A stretch of DNA of 64,000 bases from Vanrija pseudolonga. Taxonomy: Eukaryota; Basidiomycota; Tremellomycetes; Trichosporonales; Trichosporonaceae. A program made the translations under genes and the position numbers. Within the stretch, counting starts at the first letter, position 1. Each line of letters begins with the position of its first letter. Location: positions 3,720,001 to 3,784,000 of the forward strand of contig NC_085851.1 in NCBI RefSeq assembly GCF_020906515.1, in the 5' to 3' direction. Shown one piece after another: positions 54,631-64,000 of this stretch. The notes under the pieces were generated by a model, which was given only the letters and a program-made list of their open reading frames with translations, did not search any database and had not been told where the DNA came from.

Positions 54631-57245
54631 ATGCCCAAGAAACCAGCCGCGGGTGGTGAAGCTGGGCCAAACACGATTTACAAGGTGCGTACAAGTCACT
54701 ACTCGGCCATCCAATCCATTCACCCATCCTACACGTCGTCTGTACATGCGCTGACGCTTGCATAGGCCACATACAGGTATGTTGTTGTTCGCGTTTTGAC
54801 TTTTGAATCCCATGTTTGTGTCCGCACGCGCACGCGCTGACCGCCGACTTCCCTATCGCGGCGTCATCCATCATTGCAGTGGCGTGTAAGTTATCATTCG
54901 GCAAGCGCGCTGTGCCACTGCCATCTCGTCGCGTATGAGGCTGACGCTCGCCCCCCAGACCCGTGTATGAATTCATCTGTCGCAATGTCGCCGTGATGCG
55001 ACGGAGGTCGGATGCGTACCTCAACGCAACGCAGATCCTCAAAGTCGCTGGCTTTGACAAGCCGCAGAGGACAAGAGTGCTCGAGCGCGAGGTCCAAAAG
55101 GGCGAGCACGAAAAGGTGCAGGGAGGTTACGGAAAATACCAAGGTATGTGTGGATGGACGCACGACGCGACGACAACACTACGGGCACACACTGATGCTG
55201 GGACACAGGAACATGGGTGCCGATTGAACGAGGACTGGCCCTCGCCAAACAATACAATGTCGAGGACTTGCTGCGCCCCATCATCGACTTTGTACCCACG
55301 TCGGTTTCACCGCCCCCTGCGCCAAAGCATGCAGTGGCCCCTCCCACGAAACGTATCAAGGACAACAAGCTGGGCAAGGATGCATTCGCCGGCAAGGGTT
55401 CCCCAGTCCAGTCACGCAAGGTCGATCGTCGCGACGTTACCCCGGACTCGGTTGGCCTCTCCAACGGCTCGGATTCCCCTGGTGCAATGTCGGAATCGGC
55501 CACTCCATCACCACTAGTCGGATCCAAGCGCCTGCCCACCGTCCCCGAGTCGACGCGAAGCGACAGCATGGACGTTGACAACTACGGCCAGAACGGCATG
55601 GGTGAGCCATCCCGAAAGCGCACCGCGGCCATGATGGACGACGAGGACGACTATGACCAGCTCCGCCGAGCCCGGGGGAACAGCGCCGTTCACACGCCGC
55701 CACCCGGCAGCCCGCGCGGTTATGGTGGCATGGAGCAGCCGCTCACTCAAGACGAGTACAACGACATCATCCTCAATTACTTTGTCTCCGAGTCGACGCA
55801 GATCCCGTCCGTGCTCACCAACCCGCCTTACAACTGGGACCCCAATGGCGTGATCGACGACGACAATCATACGGCCTTGCACTGGGCCGCCGCCATGGGG
55901 CGAACGCGCGTGATCAAGCTCTTGCTGTCGGCCGGGGCCCAAATGTTCAACAAGAACAACCTCGAGCAGACGCCCCTCATGCGCAGCGTCATGTTTACCA
56001 ACAACTACGACCTGCGAAAGTTCCCAGAGGTGTTTGAGCTTCTGCACCGCAGCACATTGAACATTGACAAGCAAAACCGCACCGTCTTCCATCACATTGC
56101 GAATCTTGCGCTCGTCAAGGGCAAGACACATGCCGCCCGGTACTACATGGAGGTCATCTTATCGCGTCTCTCCGACTACCCGCAGGAGCTGGCCGATGTC
56201 ATCAACTTCCAGGACGAGGACGGCGAGACCGCCCTCACCCTGGCTGCGCGAGCCCGCTCAAAGCGGATTGTCAAGGCTCTGTTGGACCACGGTGCCGACC
56301 CCAAGATCCGTAACCGTGACTTCAAGTCGGCCGAGGACTACATCCTCGAGGATGAGCGTTTCAGGTCTTCACCCGACATGATGATCTCACGCACGCTCCC
56401 TGCAACGAGCACAGTCCGCAACCCCAACTCGCTCGGCGCCGGCGCGTTCAGCAACTACCACCCTCAGCTGTACACCTCGGACGCAGCCAAGCTCGCTGGC
56501 GGCCAGTACCTTTCCGACATCTCGTCGCACCTGCAATCTCTTGCGCGTTCGTTTGACGCCGAGCTGTTGGCCAAGGAGCGCGACGTGCTGCAGGCCAAGG
56601 CCATGCTGACGAGCATCCACTCGGAGATCAATGAGGCGGGGCGCGCATTGCACAACCTCAACGAGCAAGTCAAGCCCCTCGAGGCCCGCGACTCCGAGCT
56701 CGATGCTCTGACAGAAAAGCTTCAAACGCGCTTGACTGCAGGCCTCGCACGGGACTGCGAGCGGTGGCTCCAGAGCGACACTGAGCGGGAAAAGCGATGG
56801 CGCGCTGGAGACGACCCGGCCCAGGCTGGCGAGGACTACAGCGATCTCGACGCGTTGACCAAGGTGTCCGGGGACGCGGCCGCTGAGGAGGAGAAGCTCC
56901 GCAGGGAGATTGAGGAGAAGCGGAAGAAGCGAGCCGCGCTGGCGACAAGGCTGGTGAAGGCACAGACTGAGGTGGGTACTGTCGAGTCTTGTCTGTAAAT
57001 TGTTACTGACGCCACAGGCTGGCACGACTGAGAAGATGGCTCAGTACCGACGACTGATCGCCGCCGGGTGTGGTGGCGACGTCGGGCCGGCTGAGATTGA
57101 CACGGTGGTCGACACTCTCCTCGAGTCGCTGGAGAACGAGACTGGGCAGACGCCAACACCACGGCCTGCACCTGCGCTGCCTTCTGTCGCACCCCCGGCT
57201 GCGGCGGCGCCACCACCACCAAACCGGCCCACATGGAAGGTGTAG
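54631..57245 (+). CDS. MBP1/Res-type APSES-ankyrin transcription factor of MBF
   Basis: A 748-residue protein; exons 54631-54684, 54766-54776 (11 nt), 54880-54885 (6 nt), 54959-55143, 55209-56971, 57018-57245. MBF-type factors bind ACGCG elements and drive G1/S genes. The APSES domain reads [20 protein letters not shown], with ATYS-GV built from the two micro-exons, then [15 protein letters not shown] and [16 protein letters not shown]. An ankyrin region follows ([37 protein letters not shown]), then a coiled coil ([20 protein letters not shown]) for partner binding. The micro-exons have ordinary GT/AG flanks and give an exact family match, so I trust them despite their size. Confidence 0.92.
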
Positions 57246-57371
57246 GTGGTGACGTCGGTGGTGGCGTCGGGTCGTGTGCTCGGCGGTAATGTTGTCATGC
57301 TGTAGCGTAGCGCGAGTGTACAAGTCGGATTGTGTCATGCATAAGGTGTTGTGCTGTGCAAGGGGTTTCGA

Positions 57372-58102
57372 CTATGTCCGGGGCACCCCAGGCCGCAAGT
57401 ACGTATCCCGCATCTCTGCCTCTTCCTCTACCTCTCCGTCGAGCCCGCGGCCCTTGGCCCAGCGAGTCCGTTCGCGGGGTTGCTTCCCGAGGCCAAGGAG
57501 CTCCTCACGCAGGCGATCGCGCGGCGTCGTCTCCTCCTCCTTGTCCTTTGTACTGATCGCCTCGTCCCCGCCAGCTGTGTCGGGGAAGAATGACCCGCCT
57601 CCAGGCGCCTTGGGCTCGCGCTGGGCCCGGAGGGCCGAGTAATGCTCGCCGAGGGACTGGTTAATAATGGAACGGGTCGTGAAGAACGAGATACCCGTGG
57701 CGGAGACTGCGGCGTGAGCTCTCGTCTCTCCCTGCTAGACGCACGCAAAAAGGTCAACGCGAGCCCGTTCTTCCCCACCCCGAAGCGCGACGCGACAAAC
57801 GCTGCGGTCAGGTCAGCTACTGTCGCCCCAGCACAACGACGCACCCAAGCCCGCGCCGCCAAACATGCCGGTATACATGCCGTTCTGCGTCGCGCGGCGG
57901 TTCAGGCGGCGGTAGTCGTCGATGTTGAGCTTTTCCTTTGGTTTGGGCTCGGTTTGGACCGCGGCGTCGAGCAGCACTGGGGCGTTAGTTGGGGGAATCG
58001 GAAGAGAAAGACGCTGCGGCACACACCATCGTTCACGCTGTCGGGCGCTTGGAGGTCCGCGGCGGTCGGGGTCGGCGGTGGGGGCTGCTGTGCGCGCGGC
58101 AT
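57372..58102 (-). CDS. unrecognised 199-residue probable two-helix membrane protein
   Basis: Four exons, 58102-58027, 57976-57845, 57801-57745, 57706-57372, with consistent phases and introns of about 38-50 nt. The N-terminus is Pro-rich, then NIDDYRRLNRRATQNG leads into a Gly-rich hydrophobic helix (MYTGMFGGAGLAFVASRFG), a short basic turn, and a second hydrophobic helix (ALTFLLSATGISFF). The C-terminal half is charged and disordered and ends LRPGVPRT. The hairpin with small-residue motifs suggests an organelle (perhaps mitochondrial) membrane protein. I cannot name a family. Confidence 0.62.
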
Positions 58103-58728
58103 TGTGTTGAGGAGATGAGTGCGTTGTCAAGTCCTGGAGTCGTTTGAGGTGAGTGAGCGTGGGATGGTCGTGCCGGTCAGACGTCATCGCTGCGTGCCGA
58201 GCAGCGGCGGATGTCCGTGGCGGCCTGGCAGGTCGACCAGCCACGCCCTTGGCTTGGTGCTTTGACAGTCGCGTCGCTGCTCGCGCTAGTACGGACGTGT
58301 GCTCGTGCGCAGCATGTGATATCGTCGACGCGCCGCAAGTCGCTGCTGCATGCTGCATGCTGCATGCAATGCATGCAATGCATGAGCTCGAGGGCTGACT
58401 ACATAAACCACAGCAATCATGCAGTCACGGTAATGAACACGGACAAGCCACGTGGATTTGATCCCGAGAGTCCCCCACGCGCCTCACGGTGATCACGGGC
58501 CAAGGAACAAGGAGAGCCAGTGTTTCAGTCACTTCCATCCTTGACGACGGCCAAATCTGCTGCTGCTGCTGTCCAGTTTTTTTTGCTGCTCATGCTGCCA
58601 TCCTTTCGGCGCGTCGTAACACTTCATCACCGACAGACACGAGCCACCCCGCAGCCGCCGACACGCGCAGCCCCTTGACACCAAGCACTGCGCGGCCGAC
58701 TCCACCGTACCTCACCTCACCAACCACC
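58103..58728. promoter_or_regulatory. divergent spacer with TGCATG cluster, before CEG1
   Basis: Separates the small membrane-protein gene and CEG1. At 58345-58384 the unit CTGCATG or AATGCATGC is repeated about six times. Otherwise nothing recognised. Confidence 0.45.
58345..58384. repeat. TGCATG short tandem repeats
   Basis: Overlapping GCATGC/TGCATG palindromes in tandem; the spacing changes from seven to eight bases along the run. Confidence 0.65.
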
Positions 58729-60168
58729 ATGTCGCACACCCCATCCATCATCCCCGACATCCCGGGCGTGCAGCTGCAGGACCGCGACACGCGCCAGTTC
58801 CTCAACCAACACATTGGCAACCTGTGCGGGCTGCGTGATGGGCGGTAAGTTTGCGTTCGCACCGGTGACACGGCTGACAGATGCCAGCTTCCCCGGCTCG
58901 CAGCCCGTGTCGTTCACCACGCGCTCGGTCGAGCTGCTCGAGAAGATGGACTTTTGGGTGTGCGAGAAGACGGACGGCGTGCGCGTGTTGCTATTTATCG
59001 TGTTCAACCAACAGAGTGGGAGCCAGGAGGTCTACTTGGTGCGTGTGTGGAGGGAGACAAAGTGCTGACGCCTTCAGATCGACCGCAAGCAGCGCTACTT
59101 TGCCATGGAGGACCTCCACTTCGCCCACTGGGAGCGGGAGAACGACCCCCTCACCGACACGCTGCTCGACGGGGAGCTTGTTATTGACATCGACCCACGC
59201 ACAGGGCAGCATATCCTCCGGTACTATGCCTTTGACTGCCTTGTTATCAACGGGGAGAATATCATGAAGAAGCCGCTTGTGAAGCGGTTTGCAGTGAGTT
59301 GAGTTGGGCCGCAGATGATGAGGAGCACACCCGCTGACTCTCCCAGCGCCTCCGTGACTGGGTCGTCAAGCCTATGAACAAGTCATTCCAGCGATTCCCC
59401 GAATGGAAGGAGCAGGCGCCGTTCGAAATCGTCGACAAAAAGCAGGAACTGTCATACTACACCTCCAGAGTCCTCGACGTCCACGTTCCCCAGCTGATGC
59501 ACGGCCACGACGGCCTGATCTTCACTTGCGCAGAGTCTGAGTACCTTCCTGGTACCGACGAGCGCATCCTCAAGTGGAAGCCGCCATCCGAGAACTCGGT
59601 CGACTTCAAGCTCGAGCTGAGGTTCCCCCCTGCACCCAACAACCCTTCAGAACCAGACTTTTGCGCCAAGCCAGTCTTCATCCTGAATCAGTGGGCCGGC
59701 GGCGAAGATTACGAGTTCTTTGATGAGATGGACGTCGGGGACGCAGAGTGGGAGCAGTGAGTTGGCTCCGCGGCGCGTAAATCTCATTGAGGTGACTAAC
59801 CACCACCCAGGATGAAGGAATCTGGAGAAGAGTTTGACGGACGAGTCGTCGAGGTGACATGGGACCAGGACCGCGGCTGGAAGATGTTCCGCTTCCGCGA
59901 CGACAAGCCGCACGGCAACCACAAGAGCACTGTCGGCAAGGTGCTCGTGAGCATTGCCGACGGTGTTGAAATCGCCGACGTGCTAGGACGCCAGGACGCG
60001 ATCCGTGCAGCGTGGAAGGAGCGCGATGCGCGCCGCAACTCGCGTGCCCCACCAGAGCAGCAGCGGCAGCAGCAGCAGCGCCCTTCAGCGTCGGCACCAG
60101 TGCCACCACCCGGTGGCGGAGGCAGGCCAGCTGCTGGCCCGCCAGTTGTCGCTGGGCTGAGGCGATAG
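58729..60168 (+). CDS. CEG1: mRNA guanylyltransferase (capping enzyme alpha subunit, CEG1)
   Basis: A 416-residue protein; exons 58729-58844, 58888-59038, 59078-59293, 59347-59756, 59811-60168. It transfers GMP from GTP to the 5' end of nascent mRNA. Motif I is EKTDGVR with Lys66 as the covalent nucleotidyl acceptor. Motif III is LLDGELVID, IIIa YAFDCLVING, IV HGHDGLIF, V LKWKPP, and the OB-fold motif WKMFRFRDDKPHGN lies near the end. No triphosphatase domain is fused, as usual in fungi. The C-terminus is Gln/Pro/Gly-rich and disordered. Confidence 0.94.
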
Positions 60169-60571
60169 AAGTAGAAGTGTAATGAGCACGTGTTGTATTA
60201 GGCCTGAGTAGCAGGAGTTGGGCGAAAATGCGCCAGTGATGACTGGAGCACTTATGGCATCTTGCTGACATCCTCTTTGTTCTGTTAGACGTGCTCGTAC
60301 CACTGTATCTGTCATGAATCGCATGGTCTTGTCAGGTCTGGGTGGCGTGGGTGGTGGTGGTTGTCAAAAGTGGAGGCCCCCACCCAACACGTACAAGTCA
60401 TGTGCCCGCCTGCCTGGGCGACGACGGAGGCAAAGTACAAAAAAGTCATTGTGCCGGCTCCGACGTCGAGCATCGAGCAACCAGGCAGGCAGGCAGCGTG
60501 CAGTACCCGCAGCGAGCGCTCGACGCGTAGTCATCTCTTGCCACTCACTCTCACTAGATTAGACAAAAACA
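60169..60571. other. CEG1 3' flank and eIF5B promoter; no gene seen
   Basis: Tandem plus-strand genes flank this spacer. A small CAGG run occurs near 60482-60495. I see no other feature. Confidence 0.4.
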
Positions 60572-63500
60572 ATGCCGCCCAAGAACAAGGGAAAGAAGGG
60601 AAAGAAGGGAGACGACGATGACTTCTGGTAAGTCTTGTGGGCCGCGCGAGCAGCCGCCGCCGCCAGCGAAAATTACCATGAGCATCATCCTGACCCATCG
60701 CGCACAGGGCCGAGAAGGAGAAGGCCTTCGACTCCAAGCTCGCCACGCCGGCTGACGACGGAGACGTCAACAAGCCCTCGGCTTTCGACGCGCTCGACGA
60801 TGACGAGGAGCAGGGAGGCTTGATGGTATGTTGAGGCGTGGGGAGATGGCGTTCGGGACGCACTCGGCCGTGTGGAGGTCGCGGGCGAAGCCAAGTGCTC
60901 GTGGTCGCCGCTTGGTCATGGCGGCGTGCCGAGCGCTGCTGGCTGGTGCCGTTGAGATAGCGGCGCGAGCATGTGACGTTGGAGAGGCTGCGCCGCTGTT
61001 CACCCATCTCCCTCTCCCCCATCTGTATGGAACGCTGACTAACACCCACAGGCCATGATCTCTGCAGCCAAGAACAAGAAGAAGGACAAGAAGAAAAAGG
61101 CCAACACCTTTGCGCTCGACGACGATGACGAGGAGCACAAGCCCGCCGGTATCGAGGAGGCTCCCGTCAACTACGACGACGAGTGGCCCGAGGAGGACGT
61201 CAAGCCCAAGAAGGGCAAGAAGGGCAAGAAGGCCAAGCAGCAGGTCGTCGAGGACGAGGACGAGGAGGAGCAAAAGCCTGCTGGTATCATCGAGGAGGCC
61301 CCCGCCAACCTCGACGACGAGTGGCCTGAGGAGGACGTCAAGCCCAAGAAGGGCAAGAAGGGAAAGAAGGGAAAGCAGCAGCAGGTCGAGGACGAAGACG
61401 ACGACGACTTCCTGGAGAAGGCCGCCGCCGAGGCCGCCGCTGCCAAGGCTGCTGCTGAGGCTGCCGCCAAGCCCGCACCTGCACCCGAGGCCGCCGCCGA
61501 CGAGGATGAGGACGACGAGGAGGGTGGCGGCAAGATCTTGGGCAAGAAGGAGAAGGAGAGACTCAAGAAGGAGAAGGAAAAGGTGCGTGGAGACACTGTG
61601 GTGCTAGTTACTGACGACGTGACAGGCCAAGAAGAAGGCTCAGGCAGCCAAGAAGAAGGCCGCTGCCGCCGACGAGGCTCCTGAGGCTCCCGAGCCCACG
61701 CCTGCGGCTGCCGCTGAGCCCGCCGCCGAGGCCGAGGACGACGAGGATGGCGACGACGCTGGCGCCGGCGCTTCCAAGAACAAGAAGAAGAAGAAAAAGC
61801 CCGCCGCCAAGGCTGCTCCTGAGCCTGCGGCCCCGGCCAAGGGCAAGAAGGTGCCCGCGCACATTCTCGCCATGCAGGCTGCCGTCGCCGAGAAGAAGCG
61901 TCTCGAGGAGGAGGCCGAGCGCCAGCGCCAGGAGGAGATTGCTCGCATCGAGGCCGAGGAGGCGCGTATCGCCGAGGAGGAGCGCGTTGCCCTTGAGGCT
62001 AAGAACGCGAAGAAGGAGAAGGAGAAGCTGAAGAAGGCCGAGCTCAAGGCCGCCGGCAAGCTCCTCACTCCCAAGCAGAAGGCCGAGCGTGCCGCCGCCG
62101 AGGCCCGTAAGCAGGCTCTCCTTGCCTCTGGTGTCACCGTCGCCGCCCTCCAGGACGGTGGTGCCACCGCTGCCAAGCGTCCGACGTACGGCAAGAAGAA
62201 GCCCGCCGGCAAGCAGCAGCAGGCCAAGACGCCATCGCAGCCCGCCACCCCCGCCGAGCCCGCCACGCCTCCCCCGGCCAAGGTTGAGGAGAAGAAGGCC
62301 GACGACGATGAGGACGACTGGGACAAGTCGGACACTGAGGTCGCTGCCGCCACTGCCGGTGTCAAGGACCTCAAGGTCGACGACAAGAAGGAGGAGTCGG
62401 AGGACGACTGGGACAAGTCGAGCGAGGACGAGGCCCCCCCACCTCCCAAGGCCGCGCCAAAGGCTGCCGCTCCCGCTGCCAAGGCTACCCCTGCGGCCAA
62501 GGCCGCTCCTGCTCCTGCGGCCAAGGCCGCCCCTGCTACCAACGGCAAGGCCGCTGCCAAGGAGGAGTCCGAGTCCGAGGAGGAGTCTGACGAGGAGTCT
62601 GACGATGACGACGAGTCCGACGACGACTCGGAGGACGACTCGGACGAGGATGACTCTGACGACGACTCTTCGGAGGACGAGGTCGAGGCCGCCAAGGAGC
62701 GTGCGCGTGTCGCCATTGCCAAGCGTCGCAAGGCTGCCGAGGCCACCCAGGACAAGACCGACCTTCGTTCGCCCATCTGCTGTATTCTCGGTCACGTCGA
62801 CACTGGTAAGACCAAGCTGCTGGACAAGATCCGTCAGACTTCGGTCCAGGAGGGTGAGGCTGGTGGTATTACCCAGCAGATTGGTGCCACCTTCTTCCCC
62901 AAGGAGGCTCTTATCGAGAAGACCGAGGCCGTCAACAAGGACGGCAGCGTGGACGTCAAGATCCCTGGTCTCCTTATCATCGACACGCCCGGCCACGAGT
63001 CGTTCACCAACCTCCGTTCTCGTGGTTCGTCGCTGTGTAACATTGCCATCCTCGTCATCGACATTACCCACGGTCTCGAGCCCCAGACCATTGAGTCGAT
63101 CAACATGCTCAAGATGCGCAAGACACCGTTCATTGTCGCCCTCAACAAGATCGACAAGCTCGACGCCACCGAGTGGAAGATCACCAAGGACGCCGGCTTC
63201 CGCGACACTCTGGCCAACCAGTCGAAGCGTATGCAGCGCATGTTCGAGGACCGCCTCCAGCACGTCAAGGTGCTCCTCATGGAGCAGGGTCTCAACTCGG
63301 AGGTCTACGACCAGAACCCCAACCCTGGTCGTATTGTTTCGATTGTCCCCACTTCGGCCGTCACTGGCGAGGGTGTCCCCGACCTTCTCGCCCTGCTCGT
63401 CAAGCTCACTCAGGAGCGTATGACGGGTTCGCTCATGTACCTCTCCGAGCCCGAGGCCACCATCCTCGAGGTCAAGGTTATTGAGGGTCTCGGTACCACC

Positions 63501-64000
63501 ATCGACATTGTCCTTGTCAACGGTTTCCTCAAGGAGGGTGACACGATTGTCTTGTGTGGCATGAACGGACCAATCGTCACCAATGTTCGAGCGCTCCTCA
63601 CACCACAGCCCATGCGCGAGTTGCGCATCAAGTCGGCCTATGTCCACCACAAGCAGGTCAAGGCTGCGCTCGGTGTCAAGATCTCGGCTCCCGGTCTCGA
63701 GAAGGCCATTGCCGGTGCCCGCATGTTCGTCGCCAACAACTCGGACGAGGAGGAGTACTACAAGGACTTGGCCATGGACGACCTTACCTCGCTCGACAAG
63801 TTTGTGCAGAAGTCTGGCCGTGGTGTCTACGTCCAGGCGTCGACTCTTGGTTCGCTCGAGGCCTTGCTCGTCTTCCTCAAGGACATGAAGATCCCCGTGT
63901 TCGAGTTTGGCCTTGGTCCCGTGTACAAGAGCGCAGTTATCCGCTCGAGCTTGATGTTGGATCGAGCACCAGAGTACGCTGTCATGCTCTGTTTCGACGT
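60572..64000 (+). CDS. FUN12: translation initiation factor eIF5B (FUN12), 3' truncated by window edge
   Basis: Exons 60572-60627, 60708-60825, 61052-61582, 61626 to beyond 64000. eIF5B is the GTPase that joins the ribosomal subunits at the end of initiation. The N-terminus is the usual long charged, Lys/Glu/Ala-rich region and contains two copies of a unit with [17 protein letters not shown] and KGKKGK. The GTPase domain has G1 GHVDTGKT, G2-region [13 protein letters not shown]3 DTPGHESF, G4 NKIDK and a G5-like TSAVTGEG. Domain II and part of domain III follow ([41 protein letters not shown]). The frame is still open at the last base. The 226-nt second intron is among the longest in the window. 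Confidence 0.95.

Noticed and set aside
61608-63650. 680-codon open frame antisense to eIF5B, Leu/Gly/Val-rich
   Set aside because: It mirrors the strongly codon-biased eIF5B frame. Its Leu/Gly/Val composition is what the reverse strand of GC3-rich code gives, and no domain is visible.
1-64000. Search for mobile elements, inverted terminal repeats, LTRs, CRISPR arrays and rRNA
   Set aside because: No reverse transcriptase, transposase, capsid-like or Cas-like reading, no terminal repeat pairs, no spaced repeat array and no rRNA-like sequence were seen.
38843-64000. A biosynthetic cluster or novel defence system
   Set aside because: The genes are mostly conserved housekeeping genes on mixed strands. 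There is no group of unfamiliar enzymes, toxin-like pairs or immune-type domains.

Overview
The window looks like nuclear DNA of a basidiomycete yeast, most likely a GC-rich Tremellomycete (Trichosporonales-like; inferred from gene content, not proven). Almost every gene is cut by very short introns (mostly 35-60 nt, GTGAGT/GTGGGT-type donors, CTGAC or CTAAC branch sites, CAG acceptors), third codon positions are GC-rich, and spacers are short. I rebuilt exon structures by hand for 26 protein genes; in each model the intron phases add up to one open frame. I also see one clear tRNA and one odd tRNA-like locus. No transposon, retroelement or CRISPR array was found.

0.06-13 kb: RPC17 (Pol III subunit) converges on an equilibrative nucleoside transporter; then a 1,210-residue Zn2Cys6 protein with a degenerate-looking AlkB-like C-terminal half, a tRNA-like locus, a ZTA1-type quinone reductase and two unrecognised genes. 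12.8-22.3 kb: a FYVE-RING E3 ligase and a VPS38/UVRAG PI3K-complex subunit diverge from a spacer holding a 16-bp E-box/CRE palindrome; then a degenerate HNH-like gene (copy A), an F-box/WD-repeat gene and POLD2. 22.3-32 kb: POLD2 and RAD52 diverge from an MCB-rich spacer; then SDH4, tRNA-Asp(GTC), the cap-binding subunit CBC1 (CBP80), a HIT zinc-finger (HIT1/ZNHIT3-like) gene and the second HNH-like gene (copy B).

32-41 kb: kinesin-1 heavy chain, PET117, GSK3 and a 2.25-kb repeat-rich gene-poor stretch upstream of GSK3. 41-51 kb: ATG2 and VPS16 diverge from a 444-bp spacer. 51-64 kb: a fused BioD-BioA biotin gene, an MBP1/Res-type APSES-ankyrin cell-cycle factor, a small unrecognised probable membrane protein, the mRNA guanylyltransferase CEG1 and eIF5B (FUN12), which runs off the right edge.

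The themes are core eukaryotic functions: endosome, lysosome and autophagy (VPS38, FYVE-RING, ATG2, VPS16); G1/S control and its likely targets (MBP1; POLD2-RAD52 with three ACGCG cores); cap synthesis and binding (CEG1, CBC1); and mitochondria (SDH4, PET117). The most unusual observations are the Zn2Cys6/AlkB-like protein, the E-box/CRE palindrome, several coding micro-exons (6, 8, 11, 11 and 11 nt), the Gly/Tyr-rich extension of CBC1, the paired HNH-like genes and the tRNA-like locus.
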